This document shows, piece by piece, positions 54,809 through 64,000 of a stretch of 64,000 nucleotides of DNA (position 1 is the first letter of the stretch; each line of letters starts with the position of its first letter). Location of the stretch: positions 1-64,000 of the forward strand of contig NZ_MAQX01000005.1 in NCBI RefSeq assembly GCF_001682865.1. Direction: 5' to 3'. This DNA comes from Bacillus sp. FJAT-26390. GTDB lineage: Bacteria; Bacillota; Bacilli; Paenibacillales; Paenibacillaceae. The position numbers were made by a program, and so were the translations under genes. A model generated the notes under the pieces. It was not told the origin of the DNA. It worked only from the letters and a program-made list of their open reading frames with translations, and did not search any database.

Positions 54809-57800
54809 CTATGGCGACACATTTTGCAATTCGTCCTTATATAGAAGAACATCCTTATAGGCCTGCAAAAATTGCTCGATCATATGAATCTTCTGCTCCA
54901 TATTCAATCCCTTGCCGCGCAGCAAAATCGATGGATTCGGCTCCTGCTCGCTGCCCTGCTTAAAGCGGTTCTCATGCTTCAAACACAGCTGATCCACCTT
55001 TTTCCGGTCAATCCGGCGCTTCTCCGAGGCAGCATAACGAAGCACCAGGTCATCCCCCTTGCCGCTAATCTGTTCAATGCCATACATCGTGCCGTATACC
55101 TTCAGCCTAGCTACAGCAAGCAAATTGCTAACCGCCTGCGGCAAATCGCCAAAACGATCCACTAGCTCATCAATCACATCATCCGCTTCATCAAAATTGC
55201 GAATAGCGGCAACTTTTTTGTAAATCTCGATCTTTTGGATGCTGTCATAAATGTAATCGGAAGGCAAATAAGCATCGATGCTGACATCAATAAGCGTGCT
55301 GACCGGCTTCTCTTCCTTCATTTCCTCGCCGCTCATCTCTGCTTTGCGCTTCGCAATCTCATCGGCCAGCATTTGCGAATACATATCGAAGCCGACAGAG
55401 GCAATAAACCCATGCTGCTCCGCGCCTAGCAAATTGCCCGCTCCACGAATCGATAGATCGCGCATTGCTATTTTGAAGCCCGAGCCAAGCTCTGTAAATT
55501 CCTTGATCGATTGCAGACGCTTCTCTGCGACCTCTGTAAGCACCTTATCCCTTTGGTACGTAAAATACGCATACGCAATGCGATTCGAGCGCCCTACGCG
55601 GCCACGTAGCTGGTAAAGCTGGGAAAGTCCCATTTTATCCGCATCATGTACGATTAGCGTGTTGACGTTCGGGATATCGACGCCCGTCTCAATGATGCTC
55701 GTGCTGACAAGAACGTCAGACTCGCCGTCAAGAAAATCGAGAATCGTTTTCTCGAGCTCCTGCTCCGACATTTGGCCATGGCCGACCGCAACTCTAGCAC
55801 CCGGAACGAGCGCATTGATTTGCTCCGCCATTTGGTAGATGCCTTGAACGCGATTATATAAATAGTAGACTTGACCGCCGCGCGCAAGCTCTCGCTCAAT
55901 CGCCTCGCGTACGAGGGACGGGCTGTATTCGACCACATAAGTTTGCACGGGGAAACGATTCTCCGGCGGCGTCTCGATAACCGACAGATCGCGCACGCCT
56001 AGCATCGACATATGCAGCGTTCTCGGAATCGGAGTAGCCGTCAGCGTAAGCACGTCAACATTGGTTTTCAGCTTCTTTAGCTTTTCCTTGTGGGATACGC
56101 CAAAACGCTGCTCTTCGTCGACGATAAGAAGCCCAAGCGACTTGAAAATAATATCCTGCGACAGCAAGCGGTGCGTGCCAATGACAACATCGACCGTTCC
56201 CGTCTTCAGTCCCTTCATCGTCTCGTTCTGCTCCTTGCGGGATCGGAAACGGCTAAGCACCTGAACGTTAATCGGATAACCCGAGAACCGCTCGCGGAAT
56301 GTCTCGTAATGCTGCTGCGCCAAAATCGTCGTCGGAACGAGCACCGCTACTTGCTTGCTGTCCATAGCCGACTTGAAAGCAGCTCGAATCGCAACCTCGG
56401 TTTTGCCGTAACCAACGTCTCCGCACAGCAAACGATCCATCGGCTGGGTTTTTTCCATATCCTTTTTAATCTCTTCTATAGCTCTCAGCTGATCGCGCGT
56501 CTCGTCATACGGGAACATGGCCTCGAATTCATTCTGATACGACGTGTCTTGTCCGAAAGCATAACCCGGCGCGGTCTGCCGCTCTGCATACAGCTTGATC
56601 AAATCATCGGCGATATCCTGTACGGAGGCTTTTACCTTGCTCTTCGCTCTCGTCCATTCGCTTCCGCCGAGCTTATTGACCTTCGGCTCCTTCTCCTCGT
56701 TGCCGACATACTTCTGAATCATATCGACTTGTTCGATCGGAACGGACAGCTTATCGCCGCCAGCATACAAAATATGCAAATAATCTTTATGAATGCCTGC
56801 TATTTCAAGCGTACCGATGCCTACGTATTTGCCGATACCATGATTATGGTGAACGACGTAGTCGCCAACCTTCAGCTCCGTGTAGCTCTTAATACGCTCT
56901 GCATTATCGACCTTCTTATCCAATCTTCTTGCTTTGCGCTGCTTCTGGGAGAACATTTCGCCCTCGGTAATAATGACGAGATGAGAGGAAGGCAGCTCAA
57001 ATCCGGACTGCAAATTACCCTCAAGCAGGATAGGCGTCTCGATGCTATAGTCGTCGAGCACGCGGCGCATTCTCTCCATGCGCTCCGCGTTGCCGGCCAG
57101 CATCATGACGGTTGCGCCAGTTTTGCGCCAACGCTCCATCTCTGCCTTAAGGACATTCATTTGCCCATGGAAATTTTGCATCGAGCGGCTCGTCATGTTC
57201 AAAATATTTTGCGGCTGCGAATGCGGGATTTGCCTGAGGAACAAGGATAGAAATAGCGTCGGAAACGGTCGATGGTGCAAAATCTCCTCCGTATCGCGCG
57301 CCAGCGCAAGATCCGGCAGCGATTTTCCGTTTTGCAGCAAGTGCATGGACCATTCCGCCTCATCCCGCTCCAATTGCTTGGACGTCTCTATCAAACGCGT
57401 TGGCTCGTCTAGTATGAGAAGCGTATCGCTTGGCATATAGTCAAGAATCGTTTGCCGCTCGGGATATAGAAGCGAAATATATTTATACATTTCCGGAAAA
57501 TATACATGCTCGCGCAGCCGTTCAAGCTCTCCGCCCAGTTCCGTACGAAGACGATCCTTCGCTGTGCGGTCGGTCATTTTGTCGAGCTGCTTCTCAAGGA
57601 GCTTCTGCGCGTGATTAGCCGCAACCTCCATACGGTGTCCATCAGCCATCAGCTCTTGGCATGGCGGAACCACGTAGGACTCAAAGCGATCGGAAGAGCG
57701 CTGATCCGCAGGGTCAAAGGCGCGAATGGAATCAACGTCATCGCCAAACCATTCGATCCGGTACGCCTGTGAGGCCGTTAACGGATAGAAGTCGACAATA

Positions 57801-58336
57801 CCGCCGCGAACGCTCATTTCGCCGCGCAATTCCACTCGGTCGGCTCTCGTGTAGCCAAGCGCTGTCATTTGTCTGAGGAACGTATCAATCGGCAGCGAAT
57901 CGCCTACGTTCACTTCTATCTGCGCCTCAGCCATCACACTGCTTATTGGCAAATAGCGCCGAACCCCTGAGAAGGGCACGACAACAATCCCGCGATAGCC
58001 CTTGGATAGCTTGATCAGCACATCCATTCGCTGCGCTAGCGTCTCGGGACTCGAGATCGCCGCCTCTGCAGCAACCAGCTCATTCGCGGGATATAATAAA
58101 ACATTTTCTGGTGAAAGACATTCCTGCAAATCCTCTGCAATCTTCTGCGCAGCGAACATATTATGCGTCACAACGAGCATTGGACGCTCTACATCCTCCT
58201 GCAGCGCTGCAATTAGCACCTGCCTGGAAGAGCCTGCGAGTCCAGATATCATCTGTTCGCGCATGCCTTTACGAATACCGGATATGACGGACTGAACGTC
58301 CGAATCCGCGGCAAAAGCATTAATTAAAGCTTTCAA
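54809..58336 (-). CDS. mfd: Transcription-repair coupling factor Mfd
   Basis: A 1175-residue ATPase that removes stalled RNA polymerase and recruits UvrA. In order: a UvrB-like N-terminal region (IAALQ, GVRRYLP, RGGIVDFYP), the RNA polymerase interaction domain (KVGDYVVHHNHGIGKYVGI, about residues 490-560), the RecG-like motor with Walker A LLCGDVGYGKTEVA, IVDEEQRFGV and TATPIPRTLHMSM, QLRGRVGRSNRIAYAY, and the C-terminal D7 domain. The start is TTG 58336, with GGGGTG 8 bases upstream. Confidence 0.96.
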   Translation of the reverse strand: MKALINAFAADSDVQSVISGIRKGMREQMISGLAGSSRQVLIAALQEDVERPMLVVTHNMFAAQKIAEDLQECLSPENVLLYPANELVAAEAAISSPETLAQRMDVLIKLSKGYRGIVVVPFSGVRRYLPISSVMAEAQIEVNVGDSLPIDTFLRQMTALGYTRADRVELRGEMSVRGGIVDFYPLTASQAYRIEWFGDDVDSIRAFDPADQRSSDRFESYVVPPCQELMADGHRMEVAANHAQKLLEKQLDKMTDRTAKDRLRTELGGELERLREHVYFPEMYKYISLLYPERQTILDYMPSDTLLILDEPTRLIETSKQLERDEAEWSMHLLQNGKSLPDLALARDTEEILHHRPFPTLFLSLFLRQIPHSQPQNILNMTSRSMQNFHGQMNVLKAEMERWRKTGATVMMLAGNAERMERMRRVLDDYSIETPILLEGNLQSGFELPSSHLVIITEGEMFSQKQRKARRLDKKVDNAERIKSYTELKVGDYVVHHNHGIGKYVGIGTLEIAGIHKDYLHILYAGGDKLSVPIEQVDMIQKYVGNEEKEPKVNKLGGSEWTRAKSKVKASVQDIADDLIKLYAERQTAPGYAFGQDTSYQNEFEAMFPYDETRDQLRAIEEIKKDMEKTQPMDRLLCGDVGYGKTEVAIRAAFKSAMDSKQVAVLVPTTILAQQHYETFRERFSGYPINVQVLSRFRSRKEQNETMKGLKTGTVDVVIGTHRLLSQDIIFKSLGLLIVDEEQRFGVSHKEKLKKLKTNVDVLTLTATPIPRTLHMSMLGVRDLSVIETPPENRFPVQTYVVEYSPSLVREAIERELARGGQVYYLYNRVQGIYQMAEQINALVPGARVAVGHGQMSEQELEKTILDFLDGESDVLVSTSIIETGVDIPNVNTLIVHDADKMGLSQLYQLRGRVGRSNRIAYAYFTYQRDKVLTEVAEKRLQSIKEFTELGSGFKIAMRDLSIRGAGNLLGAEQHGFIASVGFDMYSQMLADEIAKRKAEMSGEEMKEEKPVSTLIDVSIDAYLPSDYIYDSIQKIEIYKKVAAIRNFDEADDVIDELVDRFGDLPQAVSNLLAVARLKVYGTMYGIEQISGKGDDLVLRYAASEKRRIDRKKVDQLCLKHENRFKQGSEQEPNPSILLRGKGLNMEQKIHMIEQFLQAYKDVLLYKDELQNVSP

Positions 58337-58445
58337 CGTTGCGACACCCCGTTTCTATACACAATCGAAAGAGTATTACGATCGCTCCCTGTACATTGAA
58401 AATAAGCCTCAGCCATCCGCTAAGGCTCATACTATTCACTTTCCG

Positions 58446-58676
58446 TCATTGAAGAGGGCTAGTTACCAAATGAAGCTCCGGGTTCGCGTCGATCGCCTCG
58501 CGGCAATAATCACAAACCACTTTTACCGTTACATCTCCATTTGGGTCATACGCTATTATATCGCTGCGCTCTTCGGGGGTCAAGAAATGGAAACCAAGCT
58601 GGTGCTCGGTTATATTTGACCCGCTGAGGGATCCAATTGACGTTCTGCAATGCCGACAAATATAGTTTACAGCCAT
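58446..58676 (-). CDS. fin: Anti-sigma-F factor Fin (YabK)
   Basis: A 76-residue protein with two zinc-ribbon-like pairs: CRHC (residues 7-10) and CDYC (about 55-58), with GFHFLTPEERSDIIAYD between them. In B. subtilis Fin blocks sigma-F and helps the switch to sigma-G. Its position between pth and mfd matches yabK. Confidence 0.93.
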   Translation of the reverse strand: MAVNYICRHCRTSIGSLSGSNITEHQLGFHFLTPEERSDIIAYDPNGDVTVKVVCDYCREAIDANPELHLVTSPLQ

Positions 58677-58739
58677 ATGTATGCCTCCTGAAGGGTCGTT
58701 ATACCCTTCAGTATGCCCGTAATCCCGTAATCTAACAGA

Positions 58740-59300
58740 TTATCGGTTAAACTTTGCCATCGTCTCTTCAAATGGCGCTTTCAGCCTGAACTCAATCGCA
58801 TCGCATGCATCCATGATCATCGCATCCAGCTTCTCCTTCTCGCTCTTCGGAAAAGCGGACAGCACATAATCCGCAATGTTCATGCCTGGCTGCGGACGGG
58901 AGATGCCCATCCGAACGCGGTCGAACGTCTGCGTGCCCAGATGCTGAATGAGCGACTTAATGCCGTTATGCCCGCCTGCGCTGCCTTGATAACGGAGCCG
59001 AAGCTTTCCGATCTCCGTATCCAAATCATCGTAAACGATCAAGCCATCTTGCACATCTGCTTTAAAATAGTCGAGAAAAGACCGAACAGACTCGCCTGAC
59101 AAATTCATATATGTCATCGGTTTAATAAGGACAACCTTCGTGCCTTGCACGTTGCCTTCTCCGATTAAAGCTTTGCATTTGCTTTGCGTAACGCTAATGC
59201 CCCAGCGCTTCGCCAGCTCATCAATAACCATAAATCCAACATTGTGCCGGGTTCCCTGATAAGCCGTACCGGGATTCCCAAGTCCTGCAATCCACCTCAT
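58740..59300 (-). CDS. pth: Peptidyl-tRNA hydrolase
   Basis: A 186-residue enzyme releasing peptides from peptidyl-tRNA (spoVC in B. subtilis). Motifs: IAGLGNPGTAYQGTRHNVGF with the catalytic His (about residue 20), KPMTYMNLSGES, VYDDLDTEIGKLRLR, GSAGGHNGIKSL. ATG 59300 follows AAGGAG by 7 bases; the frame is open for 96 codons upstream but without similarity. It follows ctc/rplY. Confidence 0.96.
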   Translation of the reverse strand: MRWIAGLGNPGTAYQGTRHNVGFMVIDELAKRWGISVTQSKCKALIGEGNVQGTKVVLIKPMTYMNLSGESVRSFLDYFKADVQDGLIVYDDLDTEIGKLRLRYQGSAGGHNGIKSLIQHLGTQTFDRVRMGISRPQPGMNIADYVLSAFPKSEKEKLDAMIMDACDAIEFRLKAPFEETMAKFNR

Positions 59301-59413
59301 TGCTTGCTCCACTCCTTTACGGACAAATGTATCATAATCTCTTGCAAGCGTAAACGGCTTAAACGTAGTTAAAAATGAGAATAGATAGCGCCAGCCTCGC
59401 CTAATGACAAAAC

Positions 59414-59439
59414 AGCGCCGCCCTAGTAAAGGGCGGCGC
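59414..59439 (-). terminator. ctc/rplY terminator
   Basis: Minus-strand GGCGCCGCCC TTTACTA GGGCGGCGC followed by TGTTTTG. Confidence 0.85.
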
Positions 59440-59475
59440 CATTCAAATTCGCAACTGTATTTTGCAAGGTTGGAA

Positions 59476-60126
59476 TTACAGACTCTTAATGCCTTCAAGC
59501 TGCGCTTCCTTGGAACGGGATTCCGCCTCTGCAAGCTCCACAGCCGCATCCTCTGCTTCTTCCTCCGTAAGCTCCTTCTGCGGCGCAAGAATCGTCACGA
59601 CGACCTGCTCCGGCTCAGCAAGCGATTCAACGCCCTTAGGCAGCTTCAAATCGCTTACGAGTACGCTCTCGCCTATCGCTAGCGCGGAAATGTCTACGGA
59701 TACGGAATCAGGAATGTTGCCAGGCAAGCATTGCACCTCAAGCTCATGCAAAATCACTTGAAGAATGCCTCCTTCTCTTACGCCCTGCGAATCGCCTTCC
59801 GCAGTAATCCGAACGTTAGCACGCACGTTTTCGTTCATGTTGATTTGGTGGAAATCAACATGAAGCACTTGACGGCTCAATGAATCACGCTGGATTTCTG
59901 AGATCATAACCGATGTTTTGCCATGTGATGGAACATTTATTTCAAGCACAGCGTTCGGATGGGACCGAAGCAGCGCCTGCAGCTCCTTGCTATCTACAGT
60001 TACCTGAGCGGCATTATCTAATTGTTTTCCGTAAATAACGCCCGGAATTTTCCCTTGGAGCCGCAATTGGCGCAACTCACCTTTCGTCGTGCCAGTTCGT
60101 TGATCCGCGTTCATCGCTATCGCCAT
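59476..60126 (-). CDS. ctc: 50S ribosomal protein bL25, CTC type
   Basis: A 216-residue 5S rRNA-binding protein, the general stress protein Ctc form. N-terminal L25 domain (residues 1-90: RTGTTKGELRQLRLQGKIPG, GKTSVMISEIQRDSLSRQ, LHVDFHQINMNENV) and C-terminal TL5/CTC beta domain (EVQCLPGNIPDSVSVDISAL) with an acidic tail. It carries a single copy of the leader hairpin element before AGGAGG. In B. subtilis prs lies between glmU and ctc; here it does not. Confidence 0.95.
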   Translation of the reverse strand: MAIAMNADQRTGTTKGELRQLRLQGKIPGVIYGKQLDNAAQVTVDSKELQALLRSHPNAVLEINVPSHGKTSVMISEIQRDSLSRQVLHVDFHQINMNENVRANVRITAEGDSQGVREGGILQVILHELEVQCLPGNIPDSVSVDISALAIGESVLVSDLKLPKGVESLAEPEQVVVTILAPQKELTEEEAEDAAVELAEAESRSKEAQLEGIKSL

Positions 60127-60134
60127 ATTGATTA

Positions 60135-60177
60135 CCTCCTAAAAGTTTTGTGAAGCAAAAACTCGCTTCGTATGCAT
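60135..60177 (-). repeat. Leader element, single module, before ctc
   Basis: Minus strand: ATGCATACGAAGCGA, hairpin GTTTTTG-CTTCA-CAAAAC, then TTTTAGGAGG. It matches the modules before yabR and the yabS-like gene. Confidence 0.75.
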
Positions 60178-60231
60178 TTCCCTATAACTTACCCACTGCT
60201 GCCAAATATTAAACAACTAATAAAAGAAGAC

Positions 60232-60283
60232 AAAAAAAAGATGCAGCAACGAATTCGCCATTACGAATTCGTCCTGCATCTTT
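60232..60283 (-). terminator. glmU terminator
   Basis: Long minus-strand stem AAGATGCAG ... CTGCATCTT with inner GAATTCG/CGAATTC pairing, followed by eight T. Confidence 0.92.
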
Positions 60284-60297
60284 TAGCTGCGTCGTAT

Positions 60298-61695
60298 TTA
60301 TTGCTGCTTCTTTTCTTTCTTCGCTTTGGCACGGCCGCGAATCTTGTCCGCATAACCTGGTTTATTCACTTGGCGCTCGCGCGCAATCGCGAGGTCGCCA
60401 GCCGGAACATCATGCGTTACTGTAGATCCGGCAACGACATAAGCGCCATCGCCGATCTTCACGGGAGCAATGAGGTTGACGTTGCTGCCGATAAACGCAT
60501 TGTCGCCGATTTCTGTAACAAATTTATTATAGCCGTCATAATTGACCGTAATCGCACCGCAGCCAACGTTCACGTCTTTGCCTACCTTGGCATCTCCTAC
60601 ATAGCTCAGATGCGACACTTTGCTTCCATCGTCCAACGTTGCGTTTTTGAGTTCAACGAAATCGCCGATTTTGCAGCCAACGCCAAGCTTCGAGCCTGGG
60701 CGTAAGTTAGCGTAAGGACCTACCGAGCTGGTGTCGCCTACGACAGACTCCGCCACAACGGAATATTTAATCGTAACGCCTGCTCCGATTGTGCTGTCCG
60801 CAATGTCAGCTTGAGGACCAATGATGCAATCCTCGCCAATAACCGTTGATCCGCGCAGCACCGTACCCGGATAAATAACCGTGTCCGAACCGATTTGTAC
60901 CCCTGCCTCTATATAAGTCGAAGAAGCATCGATAAGCGTAACGCCGCCAAGCAAATGGTTGCGGTTAATACGCTCGCGCATGAAGCGCTCCGCTTCCGCA
61001 AGCGCAACGCGGTCGTTCACGCCAATGGCCTCCGCCAAATCCGAAGTGCAGTAGCCTTGAACGGATTCGCCTGCCTCGCGGAAAATGCCGATAACATCGG
61101 TCAAATAAAATTCTCCCTGCGCGTTGTTGCTCGTTACCTTCGCAAGCGCTGCGAACAGCTTCTTGTTGTCGAAGCAGTACGTGCCTGTATTGATTTCTTT
61201 AACCGCCGCCTCATCCGGCGAACAATCCTTCTGCTCGACTATGCGCTGCACCGTTCCATCCTCGCCGCGAATAACGCGCCCGTAGCCGGCAGGAACATCA
61301 AATGATGCCGTAAGCACCGTAGCAGCCGCACCGCTTGATGCATGCAGCTCAAGCATTGCGCTAATCGTGGAAGCCTGTACGAGAGGCGTATCTCCGCAAA
61401 TAACGATCGTCGTGCCATCCTCTTCGCCCAGCAAGCCTTCAGCTTGACGCACCGCATGGCCCGTACCTAGCTGCTGCTCCTGCAGCACATATTCCGCGCT
61501 GTCGCCCAAAAAGGACTTAACCATTTCCGCACCATGCCCTACGATCACAACGGAGCGCTCCGCTTTCGCTTCCTTCACAACATCAAGCACATGACCAACC
61601 ATCGGCTTCCCGCATACCGGATGAAGCACTTTATATAATTTCGATTTCATACGCTTGCCCTGTCCGGCTGCAAGCACAATCGCCATCACTTTCAA
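60298..61695 (-). CDS. glmU: Bifunctional GlmU (GlcN-1-P acetyltransferase / GlcNAc-1-P uridyltransferase)
   Basis: A 465-residue enzyme that makes UDP-GlcNAc for cell wall synthesis. N-terminal pyrophosphorylase: VLAAGQGKRMKSKLYKVLHP, LGTGHAVRQAE, ICGDTPLV, EINTGTYCFD. C-terminal left-handed beta helix: hexapeptide repeats from about residue 250, GPYANLRPGSKLGVGCKIGD, NYDGYNKFVTEIGDNAFIGS, AGSTVTHDVPAGDLAI. It is followed by a strong terminator. Confidence 0.96.
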   Translation of the reverse strand: MKVMAIVLAAGQGKRMKSKLYKVLHPVCGKPMVGHVLDVVKEAKAERSVVIVGHGAEMVKSFLGDSAEYVLQEQQLGTGHAVRQAEGLLGEEDGTTIVICGDTPLVQASTISAMLELHASSGAAATVLTASFDVPAGYGRVIRGEDGTVQRIVEQKDCSPDEAAVKEINTGTYCFDNKKLFAALAKVTSNNAQGEFYLTDVIGIFREAGESVQGYCTSDLAEAIGVNDRVALAEAERFMRERINRNHLLGGVTLIDASSTYIEAGVQIGSDTVIYPGTVLRGSTVIGEDCIIGPQADIADSTIGAGVTIKYSVVAESVVGDTSSVGPYANLRPGSKLGVGCKIGDFVELKNATLDDGSKVSHLSYVGDAKVGKDVNVGCGAITVNYDGYNKFVTEIGDNAFIGSNVNLIAPVKIGDGAYVVAGSTVTHDVPAGDLAIARERQVNKPGYADKIRGRAKAKKEKKQQ

Positions 61696-61775
61696 ATGAA
61701 AGACCTCCTAAATCTACTATGAATAATAAACACAGTTAAACCCATCTACAAAAAATACTAGCTTTATTATATTCC

Positions 61776-61803
61776 ATTATACGATTATGTTCCTCTATTG
61801 CAA
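61776..61803 (-). promoter_or_regulatory. glmU promoter
   Basis: Minus-strand TTGCAA (61798-61803), a 16-base spacer and TATAAT (61776-61781), beginning in the T-run of the spoVG terminator. Confidence 0.55.
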
Positions 61804-61833
61804 AAAAAAGAAAAGAGAGCCATGGCTCTCTTC
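61802..61833 (-). terminator. spoVG terminator
   Basis: Minus-strand AGAGAGCCATGGCTCTCT, a near-perfect palindrome, followed by TTTCTTTTTTTT. Confidence 0.9.
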
Positions 61834-61867
61834 TCCAAACAACCCCAAAATTCATGAAATGCTTTGG

Positions 61868-62155
<288 letters not shown>

Positions 62156-62189
62156 TCACCACCTTTGTCTATCAGAGACTTGGTGTATA

Positions 62190-62216
62190 CTTCCACGTTT
62201 TTGTGCCAATTCCTTC
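62190..62216 (-). promoter_or_regulatory. spoVG promoter, sigma-H type
   Basis: Minus-strand GAAGGAATT (62208-62216) fits the sigma-H -35. About 14 bases on is GGAAG (62190-62194), close to the GAAT -10 core. spoVG is the model sigma-H gene in B. subtilis. Confidence 0.6.
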
Positions 62217-62279
62217 TACATTTTTGGAAAAATCATGCTGTATTTAAAATATTTTTTTACAATTAAATCTTTTTCGTTT

Positions 62280-62678
62280 TCATTCGACAAGAGTCGATGC
62301 AATGACCTCTATTTCGACAAAAACATCCTTTGGCAGCCTCGCGACCTCAACGGCTGATCGAGCCGGTTTATGCTCTCCGAAGTACGACGAGTAAATGCCA
62401 TTTACCGTTGCAAATTGATTCATGTCCTTCATAAATACAGTAGCTTTTACTACATCCTGAAAGCCGGCGCCTGCAGCCGCAAGAACAGCCTCCAAATTAC
62501 GAAACACTTGATGGGTTTGTTCTTCTATTCCGCCTTCTACAAGCTGTCCAGATGCATCTAATGGAATTTGTCCCGAAGTGAACAATAATCCTCCCAGCTT
62601 TATCGCTTGCGAATAAGGCCCAATCGCTGCAGGCGCTTTATCAGTTGCGATTACTTCCAGTTGCTGCTTCGTAGTCAT
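62280..62678 (-). CDS. ridA: Enamine/imine deaminase RidA (YabJ)
   Basis: A 132-residue trimeric enzyme that hydrolyses reactive 2-aminoacrylate. Motifs: [51 protein letters not shown], and the active-site Arg in [13 protein letters not shown] (about residue 108). ATG 62678 follows AAAGG and gives the normal length. It is paired with purR as in B. subtilis. Confidence 0.95.
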   Translation of the reverse strand: MTTKQQLEVIATDKAPAAIGPYSQAIKLGGLLFTSGQIPLDASGQLVEGGIEEQTHQVFRNLEAVLAAAGAGFQDVVKATVFMKDMNQFATVNGIYSSYFGEHKPARSAVEVARLPKDVFVEIEVIASTLVE

Positions 62679-62731
62679 TATGGTCCCAGCCTTTCCTATC
62701 AAGAAGTATAAGCCATTATTTCCAGACAATT

Positions 62732-63559
62732 TTATCCTTTAAAATAATTACCAGGAACAACAGTCGTTTGCTTCGTTTTCATATCAACGGCAGTCAGCTT
62801 AGCCAAGGATACATAATCCTCAAGCAGACGTTCTTCGAGCTCTACCTCGCCGGACTCGACAAATACGCCTACTCCCGCAACTGTAGCTTTGAATTCGAAC
62901 AGCAGATCCATCATTCCTTGGATCGTCCCGCCAGCCTTCATGAAGTCGTCAATAATAAGAACGCGCGAATGCTCCTTCAGCGCTCTGCGCGCCAGAGACA
63001 TCGTCTGAATACGCTTCGTTGATCCCGATACATAGTTGATACTAACCGCGGAGCCTTCCGTCACCTTGTTATCGCGCCGCACAATGACAACCGGTATGTT
63101 CAAGCAGGCAGCCGTTGCATACGCAAGCGGTATCCCTTTTGTCTCTACCGTCATAATGACGTCGATCTTCCGATCCGCGAACGCGGTTGCAAACATTCTG
63201 CCGACATCAGCCAGCAGCTCCGGTTGGCCTAACATATCCGTTATATACAAATAACCGCCGGGAAGAACCCTCTCAGGCTGCTCTAGCTGGCGGCATATGC
63301 TCGTCATAATGGTAAGAGCCGTCGTTTGCTGCATCTTCGGCGTATATTTCACTCCGCCAGCAGCTCCAGCAAGTGTATGAAGCTCACCAATTCCTTCTTC
63401 CTCAAACACTTCTTTAATAATCGCCAGGTCCTCACTAATTGAAGACTTTGCCGATTGATATCGATCAGCAAATGCTGTCAGTGAAATTAACGTGTGGGGT
63501 CGACTTAATAGGTATTGCGTCATTTCAACCAACCGCGAGCTCCGTTTCAACTTCTTCAA
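62732..63559 (-). CDS. purR: Purine operon repressor PurR
   Basis: About 275 residues: an N-terminal winged HTH ([36 protein letters not shown]) and a C-terminal PRTase-like domain with the PRPP motif [17 protein letters not shown] (about residues 200-216). It represses purine genes when PRPP is low. TTG 63559 is preferred because GGGGGAG lies 6 bases upstream; ATG 63565 is too close to it. PurBox-like sites overlap its own promoter. Confidence 0.95.
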   Translation of the reverse strand: MKKLKRSSRLVEMTQYLLSRPHTLISLTAFADRYQSAKSSISEDLAIIKEVFEEEGIGELHTLAGAAGGVKYTPKMQQTTALTIMTSICRQLEQPERVLPGGYLYITDMLGQPELLADVGRMFATAFADRKIDVIMTVETKGIPLAYATAACLNIPVVIVRRDNKVTEGSAVSINYVSGSTKRIQTMSLARRALKEHSRVLIIDDFMKAGGTIQGMMDLLFEFKATVAGVGVFVESGEVELEERLLEDYVSLAKLTAVDMKTKQTTVVPGNYFKG

Positions 63560-63576
63560 ACACATCTCCCCCCACT

Positions 63577-63627
63577 AAATCCGAATAATATAATGTCAAT
63601 ATAACATTTTTATACGGATTTAATCAA
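63577..63627 (-). promoter_or_regulatory. purR promoter with two PurBox-like sites
   Basis: Minus-strand TTGATT (63622-63627), an 18-base spacer and TATATT (63598-63603). AAATCCGAATAAT (63577-63589, plus strand) matches the PurBox AWWWCCGAACWWT at 12 of 13. A weaker inverted copy (63610-63622) lies in the spacer. The arrangement suggests autoregulation. Confidence 0.6.
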
Positions 63628-63641
63628 GAAGAACGTCAGTC

Positions 63642-64000
63642 CTATGTCAGCATTCTTACCACATAGACTTCTTTGCAGAAACCTCGGAGCCCATTGTAAA
63701 TGCGCGGAAGCTTGGCTTCCTTCGACACAAGGCCAAAAACGGTCGGTCCGCTGCCTGACATCAAAACGCCATCGGCGCCAAGACGAATCATGCTTTCCTT
63801 CAGCTGCATGACCTCCGGATACACATCCAGCGTAACCTTCTCCAGTACGTTGCCAAGCCCGTCACAAATATCGGCAAAGGAGCCTCTCTGCAGCGCATCG
63901 ACCATATTAGGGATGGAAGGATGCTCTTTCAGCTCGTTAGCCCGGAATCTGCCATAGACGTCTGCTGTGGAAACGTTAATTGGCGGCTTCGCCAGCACGA
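63642..64000 (-). CDS. ispE: 4-diphosphocytidyl-2-C-methyl-D-erythritol kinase, C-terminal part
   Basis: GHMP kinase of the non-mevalonate isoprenoid pathway, cut by the right edge; about 119 C-terminal residues are present. Visible motifs: [17 protein letters not shown] and the third GHMP motif [18 protein letters not shown]. It is placed upstream of purR as in B. subtilis (yabH). Confidence 0.9.
   Translation of the reverse strand, partial: VLAKPPINVSTADVYGRFRANELKEHPSIPNMVDALQRGSFADICDGLGNVLEKVTLDVYPEVMQLKESMIRLGADGVLMSGSGPTVFGLVSKEAKLPRIYNGLRGFCKEVYVVRMLT

Overview
The window looks like a chromosomal segment of a Paenibacillus-type endospore-forming Firmicute. Read on the minus strand, the gene order follows the classic Bacillus subtilis ispE-to-lysS region: ispE, purR, ridA, spoVG, glmU, ctc/rplY, spoVC(pth), fin, mfd, then spoVT, yabM, mazG(yabN), hup, rqcP, yabP, yabQ, divIC, yabR, spoIIE, yabS, yabT, tilS, hprT, ftsH, then coaX, hslO, yacD, cysK, the folate operon, greA and lysS. 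An rRNA promoter and 16S leader point out of the left edge. Almost everything is on the minus strand; only about 43.96-46.15 kb is on the plus strand. All names rest on protein motifs and synteny read by eye; no database search was run.

Layout. 0-0.2 kb: rRNA promoter and leader (16S lies off the window). 0.3-1.4 kb: a secreted transglutaminase-like protein behind two tandem c-di-GMP-I riboswitches. 1.5-11.3 kb: lysS, greA, a broken dusB, yazB, folK, folB, folP, pabC, pabA, pabB, cysK. 11.3-17.8 kb: yacD-like foldase, hslO, coaX, nadC, nadB, nadA. 17.8-22.8 kb: a nucleoside ABC importer (two permeases, double ATPase, BMP lipoprotein). 22.9-31.9 kb: ftsH, hprT, tilS, yabT-like kinase, yabS-like VWA protein, spoIIE. 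32.3-41.1 kb: yabR, divIC, yabQ, yabP, a membrane protein, rqcP, hup, mazG, a 112-bp tandem-repeat array, a yabM/SpoVB-type flippase, spoVT.

41.3-53.6 kb is an accessory block inserted between spoVT and prsA. It holds an incomplete ABC importer behind a ykkC/guanidine-I type riboswitch and two GlnR/TnrA-like operators; an RHH plus SPFH pair; a plus-strand cluster (lipoprotein, APH-like kinase, MerR regulator, thioredoxin); the urea importer urtABCDE with GlnR-like sites; a Fur-box siderophore-binding lipoprotein; and the remains of a Btr-like regulator. The theme is nitrogen (guanidine/urea) and iron scavenging. 53.7-64 kb: prsA, mfd, fin, pth, ctc, glmU, spoVG, ridA, purR, and ispE cut by the right edge.

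Most notable: (1) a leader element next to the Shine-Dalgarno of three unrelated genes, with a hairpin that shows compensatory change; (2) the 112-bp array, each unit with two inverted repeats; (3) the guanidine riboswitch/GlnR double control of an ABC system whose permease is deleted after about 44 codons; (4) the tandem c-di-GMP riboswitches; (5) three genes (dusB, the permease, a btr-like regulator) that each carry internal deletions.
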